Shown here: piece by piece, positions 11,701 through 25,319 of the stretch
Numbering within the stretch: the first letter of the stretch is position 1
How the letters are laid out: each line of letters starts with the position of its first letter
Assembly: GCA_015657535.1 (NCBI GenBank)
Contig: JADHZB010001652.1
Span: 1-64,000 of the forward strand
DNA: 64,000 bases
Direction of reading: 5' to 3'
DNA from: Nephromyces sp. MM_2019
Taxonomy: Eukaryota; Apicomplexa; Aconoidasida; Nephromycida
Made by a program: the position numbers and the translations under genes
The notes under the pieces: model-generated
Told to the model about the DNA's origin: nothing
Seen by the model: only the letters and a program-made list of their open reading frames with translations
The model's database searches: none

Positions 11701-14700
11701 ATTAAATTCCAGATTCTCTAAATGCAAGAAGTTATCTTCGTACGAAACCTTTACTAAAGAAATTAAAAAGCAACTAAACAGTAAAAGACTAGCCAATAAA
11801 CCAATATGCATATAAAATATATTAAAAGTCAAACTTTTTTTTTGAAATTCTTTCAAGACTTGATTAATAAATTGCCTGCAAGCTTTAATATAATTTATAT
11901 AGTCGCTTTCTTCAATTAAATTATCATGTTTTGTCTCGTATTTTTCTGATTTAAAGCGAGTTTTTGATGAATCAGGATCCTCTTCTACGGGACAACGTTT
12001 TTCCTTGATATCAAAAAAATCTTTTTCATGCTTTTTACATTTTGCTTCTAAGCATATTGAATTTGTTTCATATTTTTGTTTTTGGTCTTTATAAATTGAC
12101 AAATAATTTTTTTGTCTCAACTCTTTGTATTTTTCAATAAAACTGCCATGAAGCTGAGATAAAGTCTTAGAATTTTTAAGCATACCAGCATCAAATTTTT
12201 GAATTTGAGCTTGTAAAAATGTATTTACTTGCCAAGCATTAATATGATATAGTTGGGTGGCGTATCTTAAACTTTGAAGAGTGTTGAATCCAGATGATTC
12301 TTTTATTTCAGGATTTCTGCGGAGATTATCCCGGTTAGAATCATGAAGATTTTTCATTTTTTTGTTTTCTTCATTAGCCCCACTTTCTGCCACAAGCTTT
12401 TCCTCCGTGATTGTTTTAATTTCTTCAAGTAGCATATTTTCGCTGGTCGCTTCCCAGCTCTTCCCCAATATAAGTGAAGGAATTATATTTCCTAAATTGT
12501 TATAAGGTATTGGTATATTCAGAAGCAATGCAAGGGTTGCAGCAAGATCGGATTGTTTAACAACGTCATATTTATATGGAAGATTCAAGCCAAATTTGGA
12601 TGCTCCGTGCTGCCTAAAGTAACTCGAGCTGGCACAAGGCAATGATTGTAAATATTGCTCATGCGCCAGACGCCTAGAAAAGGAATCTTTGGAGTCCATT
12701 TTGTAGTTAATATAGGATAGGTCAATAAGCTCCTTTGGTGAGTAAACAAATAAAAATCCATCTTGCTGAAGAAATAGTAAAAAAGATACAAGTTTTCATA
12801 CATTCACTCTTTTCCTGGCTAATTATCTGACCAAAATCCAGCTCAGATTTCTAATGTAAAATTTTAGGCACCGCAGAACGTTTTCAATCTGCATAAATAT
12901 AAAGTTGGTGGCATTTTCTCAATTTTAGCGCAAAAAATGTTTATATAAAACAACAGTAGCTCTTAGAGTGATAGTTGAGAGCAGCATCACAAAAAAGTTT
13001 CAATTTCTATACCTTGTTAACATACTGGACTTGCCGTGTTCAATTTCATCATATCAACCCATAGAAAAAAAAAACAGCTGCTTTAATTAGTTTGAAAAAC
13101 TTTTAATAGGATGCCTTTAAAGTTCATTTAAAAAAAAAGCCACAATAATAGGTTCGCTCTTTAATTTGCATGGAAATTTACAAGTAATATGTGTGTGTGT
13201 GCTGAAAAGACTAATATTAAAAAAACTACGCAAAACAAAAGTTCAAAGATATCGAGCATCTCTCATTTTCATTAAATTTTTTATATTAAAAATACCTCGG
13301 GACAGCTAGGGCCTCCATGATTGCCGTTATCATCTGTGCCATGATCGCTCAGAACTACCAAAAGAGTATCGTTCCATAATGGATCGCTCATCAATATTTT
13401 TGTTAATTTAGTGAGGAATGCGCTATATTCGTTTAAACGAATTGCAAAAGCACTGTTGGAAATCGTGTTCTGGTGCGCAAGCTTGTCTACCCCCAAGAAA
13501 TGACCAACTAGCAACGACCAATTTCGACTGAAAAAAGGACGGAAATATGCTAGCAGTTTCTTGATGTTGAGAATGTAACATTTTCTCGATACGTTTAAAA
13601 CCGCTACACTTGAATTTTTTTCCAAGTTTTTCTGGTTTTCATAAGCACGATTTGACTTTTAACAGAAATGAAAAAGGATGCATTCATCCCTATTTTATGA
13701 ATTAGACCTACCAAAAACCTAGGTGCTCCGAATATTTTTTTTTAAAAGCAGAAAAAAATATGAGCACAGAAGCTCAGAGTTTAGTAATTAAAATTTAAAA
13801 TCCTCAAAGAAAAAACTCACCTCAAGAATTTTTCCTCAAAATTCTTTATTACTCCGAAATCAACCGTATTAACGTCCATCATGTCAAATCCTCGGAATAC
13901 CAGTGGGTCATTGATATACTTGTCGTATAAATCCTTCCATACCTCGTCTCCTGATAAAATTGAAGATATGAAATTTTTTAGCTCTATTTGGACGTGACAA
14001 AAATCTTGGAAGCACATAGCTAGTAGCTTATAAGTAAATAATCATAAGTACAAAGTTAATGGACGCACGATTCAATATGTAGAAAAATTGTTTTTCTTAA
14101 TTTAATAATACTGATTCAGCAAAATGAAGGCAAGGAAGTCATAAAAAAATATTGAAAACGTTCACCATCACGTGCTTTAGCCACATATTTGGCTATATAT
14201 CGAGCCAATTTAATAATAAAAAAGACAGTATAAGCGCTTTGACAACTTTCTATAATGGATAAAGCATAATCCTGTTATCTTTTGTAAAAATAAAGGCATT
14301 TTTAGGACTAGAATTCCTTTTGAATATTTGAGTTATAAGCACATCTCACCCAAAACAGTTATTTTTTTGCCTAACTGATTCAACTGCAGTAGAAGATTGT
14401 CCTCTGAATCTTCTGCCGCATTGAAAGTGTTACGTACCTATAAATAAAAACATCACATAATACAAAAGACTAATGTATTATAAAAATACCAATGTAATAA
14501 ATGCTGGTAACTAAACAAGCAAAAGTGCATTGCAATGACGCACTTATACTAGAGCCAACAAGTACCCAGAGTCTCCTAGAAGCACTGGAAGCACCAGCTT
14601 CTTGTTATTCCACATTTTTATCTACATACTGAGCATGCCATTGAGGCCTAACCTACTAATCTACTGTAAAGCATGTAAAATACTTTTCGGCCAGCGTAAG

Positions 14701-15786
14701 AAAATTTTGTGCCCGAACTTCATTGAGGGTATATTCATGCTTTTTTTTAAAAACAACTCGCTATAAAAAATTTCCATGAAAAAGCTCATACCATGAAACC
14801 TAGCCATTTCCATGTTAAAAAAGTTTGTCAAACCTCAAAAAAAGATAATAAACCTCCCGACATCATAGCTTTGACCCTGTGAGTGGTAACTGTAGGAGGG
14901 TCGGAAACCAGTTTAAACATCCTGCAATGGCTCTCAGCCCCAGGAAAGGAGAGCATATCATGGAAGTAAGGCAAAGAATTTATAAAAGGCCGATGAGTTG
15001 ACCTAAATTCCTCGCATCCGTTTTCAACCTCTTTTTTTTTCTGTTCGACATTCCCTATGAGAAACAAATAATCTTGCTTATAGTCAATTGGATTTTTTGG
15101 GCTCCTTGTAGTTGCTTTTTGCTTACCTTTCTTCCCCTTACTATCATTGGTTATCCAGTCTGGAAAACCCTCGAAGTTTGTAAAAGTATCGGTGAGATTG
15201 GTACCTAGAAAATAACAGGGCATCGGTATATGGGAATTCCATTTTATATTAACTAAAATTCTAGGAGTTACAACGGGCTAGCAAACTTACCAGTGGTAAA
15301 ATAATCACCAAAAGATGAATTTTTATATCTGGCGACATTTCTGCAAGGGTCGTACAGCGCGCCATCAAATCTCAACGCATCGACAACTATCAATATCAAT
15401 TTTTCGTAAGCTAAGTTCGGTTTGGGACGTATCCACCCGGAATTTATTCCTGTCGAAGAGCGTAATTCCTCGAATGAATTTTCAGCAAGTACATCGGTTT
15501 TTAATAGTTGCTCTTTTGACAAAAAGTCTCTGGGTGGTTCAAATTCCGAAAAGAGTGGAGGGAAAGGAAGGGCACTACTATTTGATAGAAGCCCAGTACT
15601 AAAATTAGTGTTGGTAATACCGAAACCGTAGAAAAAAATTAAAACTGCAAAAGAATGAAGAATTAGTAAAAAAGTAAGATGAAAAGTTATTTTCTCCATA
15701 AATCGATGTAGACAGAGACCTTTAGGTCTAAACGACACTGTCATTTTCTCAGGCTGCAAGCCGGATTCCTTGGTACTTCGTGCCAT
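8738..15786 (-). CDS. PIGO: GPI ethanolamine phosphate transferase 3 (PIG-O type)
   Basis: ER-membrane enzyme that transfers phosphoethanolamine to a GPI-anchor mannose. Exons read in phase: 15291-15786 (start ATG, one membrane span, IVVDALRFD motif), 14834-15204 (SDPPTVTTHRVKAMMSG, holding the predicted Thr nucleophile), 14350-14437 (EDNLLLQL, GKKITVLG), 13821-13950 (GDEVWKDLY, MDVNTVDFG), 13296-13527 (LVGHFLGVDKLAHQ and SDHGTDDNGNHGG, metal ligands of the alkaline-phosphatase fold). A long exon from 12765 (FLFVYSP; then TLALLLNIPIPYNNLG) runs to near 10714. The last exon, from about 10348 to TAA at 8738, carries membrane spans and AAFVGVEKFNLI, the conserved C-terminal motif of this family. 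TLALLLNIPIPxxNxG and the HFLGVD form favour PIG-O over PIG-N or PIG-G. The junction between the last two exons is unresolved. The predicted length of about 1,650 aa exceeds the usual 1,000-1,100; the excess is Lys/Glu-rich sequence at 11.9-12.4 kb and loops at 9.2-9.6 kb. Confidence 0.88.
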
Positions 15787-18769
15787 GTTTTGAATAATAT
15801 TATTTTTTAAAAGAGGGGATATTTAAAGTAATTCGCTCTCCAACTGGAAAATAACTCCGCTTCAACGTAGAATCCCGCATTTTCAATTACTTATGACTAG
15901 CTTGGTGAGCTCATCAGCTTAGAATGCTAAGCGGATATAGCACAGCTACTTTGGTTTTTGGAATATGTAGAGGATAAATATTCAACAAAAAAGTTAAATT
16001 TTCAAATACGAGGACTGAAGACACCTATTTTGGACTAGGATGCACGATCTACTTTTGGTTTCATAAGTTTGCGGATGTACAAACTTAATTAGAAAGCTGA
16101 ACCTTTTAATATGGTGCTTCCCAAGGTCCTCCTTATGGGAGGAGTAGCAATGTGTCGAAGTCCAAAGCATGCGCAGTTATGACGATGGGCGCTAAAAATA
16201 GTAAATGTGTTAACTCGATATATTGTCCTCTACTTATCAAGCTATCGTCCAGCTATCAGCCCAAAACTTTTCAGCTCCACTTATCTAGGATGTCCATTCT
16301 TTTGAATGGGATCTCGGACATAATTAGTGCTTTCTCCTTTAGAACATTAATTTTGGATTTGCGAAGGGTGGTTCCATTGTTATCGGCACCTACGCTTAGT
16401 TTAGGAACTCAGACTAGATATATTTCTTACTAAAGAAGTAGCTCTTGTTTATATAACACTTTGGTCCCTCCTTCCATTTAAAGCTTGACGCATCCGTCTA
16501 AGTTTCTATTTGTGTAATTATAGATTAGTCGCTAGAACCTATATATATTATAAAACTAGCTCCAATGCTACGAATAAATCAAGCTGGTAAAAGCTTATGC
16601 GACATTGCTGCTAAAGGAAGGTATCCGATTTTTGCAAACATACAAATTGACTAAATCCGTCATAGCGGCAGCGGTTACGGATATTTTTAAAATTTATTAT
16701 GTTCAAATGCACAAAAACCCTGCCATGTCTTGCGGTGGACCATAAATATCCCTTGCTGTATCATGTTAACCAGAAAAGTAGCGCATTCATTATATTCGAT
16801 CAAAAAGACTATCATGTTGCACAGTGACACTTGTCCTCAATTTTAGTAACCGAAGCACCTTAGCTCCAAAAAAATATATAATAATAGTAAATGGAGCCAT
16901 GTCTTAGCGGGTTTCATTAACTTCAGAACGTATAAGAAGCTAATATTAAAAACTCTTTTCGTGATACTTGTGCCGGTTCTGAGACAGAGAAACCTACGTC
17001 TGTGAAAATGTACAAAGATGTGGAAAAAGTCTAATAAAACAGCAATTTACTATGCAAACTGGAATTTGATATTTAAAATGAATAGGTATAATGAAATATC
17101 CCTCTTTACTCTGCACTACTACAGCTTGAAAAGCGCTGAAACACAAATTTAATCCAAATGTTCCAGTTTGCACGCTTTTCCGATAAAAGGGAACAGTTTT
17201 TTCCCTAGTAGCTCGCGAGAATCATTCGGAAACGTCAATAACATTCAATTGGATAACCATGCACTGTTTTTTACTTTCCAGAAAATCTCTAAGGCCTCAG
17301 GATATGCATTTGTTATTCATGTTACTCTAGTTTATGTATCGTTTTTATTACCGATGCTAGGTTGAAGTGAGAAGGGCGTATACTATGACAAGTGTTGATT
17401 CAAGGTGTCTCCACAATAGTTGCTAAAAAATATTTTGCGTTAGCTCTTTTTTCATGAATTCATTATGCTAGGACAAAGAAATGTTTTAGCTATGGAATAG
17501 CAGGTGAAGAAGCTTTTTGAAGCGCTTTTCGAAATTTTTGGTGATATTCTTGCCAGCATAAGATTTTAACTTGAGTTGAAATATTTTTTGGAGCATCTAA
17601 AAAGTTCAGAGTTGAATATGTTAAAGTGTGTAAAAAAGAAAACTTAGTGGTATCTAATTTTTAACACAATCTGCCTTCAGTACATTAATCATTGATCATA
17701 TAACTGAAAAGTATGAAACAAGGTCTGGATCGTAGCTCACTCTCATGGCATTCGTGTACCAAAAAATTAGGGTAATCGAGCAGCCGGATTCGTTTCTAAG
17801 GTTATTACAATGTCCTAAGTATATTTTGAAAGCGGCTTCGGTTGATTGTGAGTTCGCCTAGCTTATTATAATACATACTTCCCTCTCTGAGCCCTAGCTT
17901 TCTCCGTCATATTTAGCACTTTGAATTTCGGTGCTTCGTAAAAAATTCCGGGAAAAATGCCATTCTTTGAACTATTAAAATTATCGCAAATAATGCAGGT
18001 TCACAAGCATTCAAGAAAGTCTCTTGTCAGCACAAAAATCTGTTATGGAGTACCTTAAGGAGTAGCTTACGGGGAGTCGGTTGTCTTTTCGAGTTAAGTG
18101 TACACCCATGGGACTTCTCCGATACCCTGTTCTGAATAACGGCCTCTGCAGCCTTTGGTACGTTTTATGGTCTAAATTAAATACCCTATGTTGGTTAGAT
18201 GAAACTATACTGGTAACTATCCCCACTGTCCACCTACAAGTTTTACTGTGGCCGGGTACACGCTGTATGCTCTTGAACCCGTAGAATCATCAATAAACCC
18301 GAATCGCCTAGTCGCCCAGCTCGAAGAAACCCGGCGGCGCTCTGCAGTGCCTGAAGATCTGAAGCATTAACCCGCGCCTCGTTTTTAGTTACAGTAGTGG
18401 TAGTCATGTGTCTAAAGGTAGTCAAGCATCTCGATCGGTCACAGCAGAGACAGCTTTTGCTCGGTAAGAGAGAACATGGTAACGCTGAGCTTCAGCTGCA
18501 GTCATAAGGCACAAAAAAGTCCTTTGTGCTACCGAAACTACTGCATCTTCAGGGTACTGGCAAGAGCAAAATGGCGGTGACTTTTGGACCGTCGGGTAAC
18601 CCAAGCAGCTATAGCTTGTAGAACCTGCCAAACTGTGCCTCTCATGACTGCACGAACAACACTCTAAGGATAGTTGTGGCCTTTTATGTGAATAGGGCAG
18701 CTAATCTAGCGGCTTGCTAGTCTGTATTGGCTGTAGTTTCATCACGAAGGTGGACTGAAGATTGTGAAG
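15787..18769. other. intergenic region between divergent PIG-O and TRM11 genes
   Basis: About 3 kb separates the two divergent start codons, so promoters for both genes should lie here. Open frames are short and do not look coding. The part from about 18.0 to 18.7 kb is GC-richer than its surroundings, as is common near starts in this window. I recognise no TATA-type or other specific element with confidence. Confidence 0.55.
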
Positions 18770-21700
18770 ATGCTGCTGTTATGCTGTTTTGCCCACCACA
18801 ATCGCTACCATGACTTTCGAGTAGCAGAATTGGAGGCTTTGGTTAAATCAGAGGGGCTACCAGCATCTTCGTTGTGGAGCGAGCTGCATCCAAGGCCCAA
18901 GCCTGGTGAAGATTCTGAAGTTTTTACTTTCTGCCATCTGCAAAATGAGGAACTTGCATCGAGAATCCAAAGCAGAAGTGTGTTGATCAAATCCTTCGTC
19001 CAGGTGAGGCAATATAGCAGCAAGAATGGGATAAACTGCATCGTGATGATATCATTTCCCCCATCAGAAAATGCTGAAAATTGATGGCAAAAGTAGTTAT
19101 GAGGCATGCAAGCGAAGTAAAAAAATGGCATGATGATTTAGCGCTACACTTGCAAGATTTATGGAAAAGATATCAGTAATATTACTACTAAATATATTGC
19201 GATTAGTTGGTACTTGAAGCACAGCGCTAGGTAACACTTGGTGATAGTACCGAGGGTATAACTTGTCTTTAGTAATTATATTTATGATTAGGTGCTTCAT
19301 TTTGTTATCTTCTTTCCTCTGCATTGTCGAAGTTTGCTTCTGCCAGAGTTTTCCAGGCCTTCGTCTGTTCAGCTAACGTAATGCCTTGCCGAGGTTAGAT
19401 TTTTATGCCTAATATCAGTACTGCAGATGCAGCGATGGCTTTGACAGGCGTTCGGCAGCTTTCGTAGCATAATAGTGAAAGACAAAAATTTGTTCGGTCG
19501 AAGCAAAGACATCAAAAATGATTAGAAACTATTGGAATCTTTCCTGAATAACGCAATTTGTATTTTTATCTGCTAGAAATAGGACAAAAACAAAGGCCCT
19601 AAATATAGAAATTTTCAATGGAGCTAGTGGTACCAGCCTCTAAATTCCATAGCACAAGTTAAGAAAAAGTTATTCATTTATGCCATTGCTATCTCAGGTA
19701 TTCGCCCGTGGAAAAGATTACAATGAATTACTAGAGAATCTCTCGGGTTGTACTGAAACTTTCCGGCACTATGTTCATGACGATGTCACTTGGGCATATA
19801 AATTTGTAACTTATAATAGCTCCAGCAATGGGTTATTGCAGCAAGAAAAAATGGATTTGTTCTCCTTTTTATACACGGGGCGTGAAAAGGTAGACTTAGA
19901 CAACCCGGACGTAGTTATCAGCGTCATAGAGGTACAGTAAACAGTTTTTTTTTCTGAAAATTAAAAGTAGCTGAATATAATTTGAGTTAACTTATTTGCA
20001 TAGTTGCTACCGTAAAATTTCATGCGGTTATATCTGTCATGTGTGTCAGTACTTGAGAAAATTTTGCCCAAATATGGTGAAAACGCCAATTCTGATTACA
20101 ATAGAAAGAATGGTGTTTCCTGCATCCGTTTTGGGAATCTTGCTGCTACGACTATCCATCACTTGAGCATGAGAGTCTCTTGAGCTTTATACTGTATGAT
20201 AGTTGAAAGTTATCGAATGCTACAGAATTGTGTTTGATAGTTTTCTATCCATGTGTGTGATCTTTTCATACGCTATTTTTTATGGGTATAATTGAATTTT
20301 TTTTTGATGTCATACAGTATCATTTTTTCTTTTTTAGAGTTACCTATAATTCATTATTGGCACATTGTCTTCTGGCCGTTTGTCCTTCTTTTTTTAACTT
20401 CCCTCTTCCCTAGACCACGTAATTAATTTTTCATACCCATAGATTTAGTCCTTTTTTTTCGGTGATAGGAATTAAACCTATCTAATTTTATGGTGCATCT
20501 AAATGAGGTGCGTAATGCATGGATCTTATCGTTGTTACCCGTCTATTGACCTCGTTTTTTAGGAATGGAAGCATAACGGAAATGGTATTCCCTCCTTGCT
20601 GAATGTTTATTTTGGGCGAGTGGTTTCACAACGAAACCATGCCTGCCGCCTATGGTGGTCGAAGTACGATCTATCAAACAGGCTAGTCTTAGGTCCTACA
20701 ACCTTGGATAATGATTTATCTTTTTTGATGTGTAATCAGGTGAGGGCTGAACTTCTGTATTACTGCTTGATTTTATTGTTAAATGAAAATTTCTGGTCTT
20801 CATTTTGGCAATTTTTTTCTAGGCTGGTGTGCGTCCTGGTAGTGTGGTTCTTGACCCCTTTGTCGGGACAGGGAGTTTGTTAATAGCGGCTTCCCACTTG
20901 AAGTAAGTGATTTGCTTATGCCACGTATTTTCACTTGTTCTCAGACTTATTAACTGCAGGCCAGAGTTAGCTGCCATAGCCTTTTAAAATTTGTGCAGTT
21001 GAGGCACTTCAGATTACGATAGTGGGGGTGGCATTTTAAGGCCATTCTTGCGATACCAATATCGTACTATACTGTGCTACTAATTTAATCTGTTTACAAG
21101 GGTTGAATACCGTCAATGCACTGTTTATTTTACCCCTGAGATTTAAATGTTTTTCAGGGGTTTCTGCATGGGCTCTGATATTGATCTACGCGTTCTGCAA
21201 GGTTACAGAATCTCTTACGTAAACCCAGAGATTACTCATCGGTTTAATGGTACGTTTTAATACCTCCAGTGTAGTGTATACAATATCTCGTGATAGATGT
21301 GTTTGTCTTATGTGAGCATACTCAGCTTTCAGTGGATCTTAACCTTTTTGTTTGCTATAGGTGGTTTCCCAGATGTATTCAAAAACTTTAAAGATTACCA
21401 GCTTTGTCGGCCGGAAATCATGGCTTGTGATAGCACAACGCCGGTAGGAACTTCTATATGTTTCCCGAAAATCTTTTTTATTATTCTTTGGTATGGATGT
21501 GGACCTCGAAGTTGTAATCCGAGTTTTATAATACCATCCATCTACTTTTAGTATACCTTTGCTCATGGTGACTATGGCCTGTCTAACGTGGAGCATGACT
21601 CCTTTTTTCAATAAACATTTCTTTTGTACTTGCAGGCTTGGCGAAAACCGTTCGAAAAGTCTTACGCATCTCCTGGTATGTAGTCTTGCGCGATTATGCA

Positions 21701-23346
21701 GCTCATAACTTTGCAGTGGAACGATGTGTTGTTGCCTGAATAATGTGGGCGAACTTTTCTATAGTAATGGCATATCTCGTAAAGGCAAATGGTTTTCATG
21801 CGTTTGGGCTAGGTAAAACATAAGCCATCATTCGGTGGGCAGCTACGAGGTTTGCCTACCTTCATTTGAATATCCAATCATTGATCATTTTTGCGTAATT
21901 TCAGCTTCCACTGATTACCGCGAGCGTCCTGCTGGAATAAAGCCCTGGGTGGATGTAATTATCACAGATCCTCCTTATGGTAGGTCATTTCTGTATATAA
22001 TTACCTTGAAGGCAAATGCCCACGTCTCTAATACTGATTTTTTTACTTTTGTTCTGCAGTATACAAAGTTTTTTTGTATATAGTCTTTTATTTTCCCTAC
22101 ACTTTATGGCCGATTTTTTCTTTGTTAGTTGTGTAGGTGAATCCTATCCTTGCTTTCGGTTAAAATGTATTGAGCCCTATATTCTGGTAAAAGTTTCAAC
22201 GAATGCATTGAATTAAACTTTAAAAATAGGCATTCGAGCAGCTGCGAGAAAGTCATCTGCTTCCGGAGTTCCCCCTTCTGAAACACTATTGAAAGAATCA
22301 CATGAAATTGGCGCATTGTCTACAAATGCAACGAAGAAGTAAGTACTCTTTTAAAATTACAAAAAAATTTGAATCGTTCACTTTATTTCTTTGATATATT
22401 AAATTAATGTTAAATTCATTCTGTGCCATTTCCTTTACTTGATGAGACTTTCTGAACTTCTTCATATAATCTTTTGTTATTTGCAGGGGGAAGCGATCGT
22501 TTTCGCCGTCTTCTACACAAATGACTGCTTCGATTGTTCAAAATCTGGTGGAATTAGCATCACGTTTGCTAGTTGATGGGGGTCGCCTTGTTTTCCTATA
22601 TCCTTTGGAGAGTAGAAAGTAAGTTTTTATATTTTTATGCCATTAGGTGTATAGGTGTTGCAGCTCGCGCCCCATCATTTATACTTCAGGTTTTTTAAAT
22701 GTTTGTTTGCCAATAAAAGAAAGCTACTATATAGTTCAAAGACAACATACAAGCATGTTTGATGTTTTGAAGCCATTATAAATTTTTTGCAGTGATTTTG
22801 AAGGTGTATGTAAGTCGTGGCAGTTGAGGAATACGGGTCTTGAGTTAGTCTCTATAAACGTACAGCAGCTTGCTAGAGGTAAGCCTTTCATATATATATG
22901 CGATATTTTCAATATTATCTCAGTTTTAAGTCTCTGTGTTCAGATAGATGCAGAATGCTTGTAGTGATAAAGCGGCTCTCGCGCAAATTTTCACTTGAAA
23001 ATCACGCTTAGGATTATAAAATTTGTTGTGGGTCCTAGTTACGCTACTTCGGAATGCCCTAAACAGCTGATGAGATACAAGCTTGCTCGAGGCAACTTAG
23101 GGTTCGCATATGACCTGAATTTAATTTGTTGTTCACTTGCCATTTGAAGGGATAGTTAAGGGAATTATTTTCCGCTTACTATTGTTCCGGCATTGTATGC
23201 GGATACGAGCGACCTTAAATCCTGAAGAGGATGAAAAATCAATGTCCCGGTTGCCTTTTGAATCGTCTCTATATTTACATACATTGTCTTTGATTCCAGC
23301 TATCTTCTCTCCCCTCTTCGATTTATATTCTCCATTTCTTAGTTGA
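18770..23346 (+). CDS. TRMT11: tRNA (guanine-10-N2)-methyltransferase, TRM11/TRMT11 family
   Basis: Catalytic subunit of the TRM11-TRM112 complex, which methylates G10 of tRNAs. Exons: 18770-19003, 19698-19931, 20563-20739, 20823-20902, 21158-21249, 21361-21443, 21636-21675, 21905-21979, 22230-22338, 22487-22618, 22793-22878, 23156-23346. All have AG/GT boundaries and the phases close, giving about 510 aa (human about 463). The N-terminus (FRVAELEALV; SRSVLIKSF) and exon 2 match the THUMP-containing region. Exon 3 has VYFGRVV and LVLGPTTLDNDLSFLMCNQ, a family signature. Exon 4 has the SAM-binding motif DPFVGTGSLLIA; exon 5 GSDIDLRVLQG; exon 8 the catalytic TDPPYG; exon 9 GIRAAARK; exon 10 GGRLVFLYP. 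I chose the ATG at 18770 because an upstream in-frame GTG is not a plausible eukaryotic start. The last exon is the weakest: the usual RRLITM-like ending is only loosely recognisable (LLLFRHCMRIRATLN). Confidence 0.92.
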
Positions 23347-23543
23347 ATATGTAGCTCCGCTAGGCATCTCTCTGGGAGTAGAAATAGTTAGCTGCATTTC
23401 GTTTAATGCACATGTTTTTAAAGCTTTTTGAAACTTGCTTGGTGCTGGCTCATTCCTTGACGATATCTTGCTTTTGTAAAATCTTGAAAAGTGGCATAGA
23501 TGTTAATATATTTTGAAGGAATACTTTAATTTTGTTAAGGAAA

Positions 23544-23766
23544 TTACATGGTAACTAGCAGCGACAAAGTCATTATAGGGCACATGATCACTAAGCCAAT
23601 CCGTTTATTAGAGTCGAATATCTTTTTAGCTTCTTCCAATAACCTTATCATGAACGGTAAAGGTTCATACTCAGGCTCTTTCTCTGCTAATTCGCTAAGA
23701 CTACTGAGTGCTTCGAATTTAATATTCCAGAAGGTCTCCATATGATTGTCTCCGTCTTTCAACACT
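23544..23766 (-). CDS. possible minus-strand terminal exon, unknown protein
   Basis: After an AG acceptor near 23767 the minus strand stays open to a TAA at 23544. It reads as a helical, acidic segment (METFWNIKFEALSSLSELA, then EKEPEYEPLPFMIRLLEEAK) followed by a hydrophobic tail. The opposite strand is also open for 66 codons, but with a Ser/Leu-rich composition typical of an antisense shadow. It lies just beyond the TRM11 stop, so the genes would be convergent. No family is recognised. It could belong with the ORF at 24707-25027. Confidence 0.35.
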
Positions 23767-24706
23767 ATCCTTACTTCGACCTAGTAAAGCATCGGAGCAC
23801 AAGTGTTCCTTACTTTTATGGTACTTTAGCCGATACTTGAATTTTCGAATAACTGTTTTACCGGTTCAAGGGAATCACCATATTCTGTATAACATAGTTA
23901 ATGTGGAAGTGAATCTTCTTTTAAAACATCGCAGAGCTTACCGTCCACTGGAATAAACTTTATTTGACCCAAATTCCTCCGAAGCATCGTATTTTCAACA
24001 TATAATTGAAGCCAGTAGTTGCACGCTGAAATCTATTGAATAGCAAATTATGCATCTGCCTGTATATTTTATTAAAATGTTAACATGCAGAATAAATGCA
24101 TTGCTATAATTTGGGATGGTATAGCAGGGCATATTGAATGTGGAGCAAGGTTGATTCTATATTTTTACGTTATACCTGTGAGGTAGTTGTTAGATATATG
24201 CTTCCGCCGCTCATAATAGTCATCTCCTTGCAATCGTAAAGGCAGCACGCTCTCAATATATCTGAAGACAACATTTTTCTAGTATGTCATAAAAAAATTC
24301 TCTCGTTTAAAAAATTGTGGAGATCATGGAATCTTGAAATGTTACTGAAGCGATTATTTACACTCTCTGTTACTATAGTGTCCTTTTGGTTTTATTTTTG
24401 TTTCTAAAGCAAAAGTTAGCTGCTTATGAAAAGTCACGTTTAGTAACGTTAGCATGATGAGTGCCAGCATATAGGATGTTTTTCTGACTTCTAAAGTGAA
24501 AGCTTCAATTCTCTCACGCCTTCTTGGAGATTTATAACTGCCTTGTTTGTTTATGGTAACTTAAATGCCTCATGATCACAAAAATAAATACCTTTTTTCC
24601 AAACATATGCGAGTGTAATATAGGCTTTTTTCAGCCATTGCCATCGTGTTTTAAGCCCATGATAGCATCAGCTTTAAGTAAATTCCCTTCTTTTGAAATG
24701 TAGTAA

Positions 24707-25027
24707 TCAATATATGTGCGCATCAAATATTGTAAAAAGGTCACGCAAGGATTCTGTAAGCATTTCCTCTGCTGCCTTTCTTAAGAATATGTATGCCGCG
24801 AGGTGTTTTTGTAACAAAAAACTCAAGTTTCCTGGTAGTTCACACTTAAAATCTCTCTCACCTCCTTCGGAAACGGAGTCTATTGTGACACTCTGTAGCT
24901 CTTTGATTTCGATACTTTTGGTAATTGCAATTTGTCTCATGAGGAACGAGTAATAAATTAGGGTCAAAGCACTTCGAAGGGATAAGAACCCTCCGGAGGC
25001 CTTGCGAAGTTTTTTGCATGGCAGCAT
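24707..25027 (-). CDS. possible unknown protein or exon
   Basis: Open for 107 codons on the minus strand. The second half looks protein-like: KSIEIKELQSVTIDSVSEGG, a mixed loop, then helices with HLAAYIFLRKAAEEML and LRDLFTIFDAHIY. The first part (LPCKKLRKASGGFLSLRS) is basic. The plus strand across the same bases is also open but Ser/Leu/Cys-rich. No known family is recognised and the splice structure is unresolved. A plus-strand frame at 25002-25295 overlaps its start and also looks somewhat protein-like, so the strand is not settled. Confidence 0.35.
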   Translation of the reverse strand: MLPCKKLRKASGGFLSLRSALTLIYYSFLMRQIAITKSIEIKELQSVTIDSVSEGGERDFKCELPGNLSFLLQKHLAAYIFLRKAAEEMLTESLRDLFTIFDAHIY

Positions 25028-25319
25028 CCAGCACGAAGGGAGCTATTTTGCTTGTTGCAGCTTCAGCACCGTATTGTTAATTAACCGCGAAACTTGTTAT
25101 AGTGGCTATATAATTGGGGTCCGCGTCATGTTACTTCAAGATAAGCGACTACCGCTTCGCTATAATTTTGCTGTTTCAGCAGCTGGATACGATATGGCAA
25201 GCGCCGATATACTCAGGAAAATTTCTGACTTGATAAGTAATCTCACGAATTATCAGCTGAAACTAGTTATAGCAGCTCATATGCAAGCCATGTGACACTG
25301 CAACAACATGCACACTTAC

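Noticed and set aside
12585..12803. 72-codon minus ORF overlapping PIG-O
   Set aside because: Alternative frame of the long PIG-O exon that starts at 12765.
15315..15631. Two plus-strand ORFs over the PIG-O first exon
   Set aside because: Antisense shadows of the exon carrying the IVVDALRFD motif.
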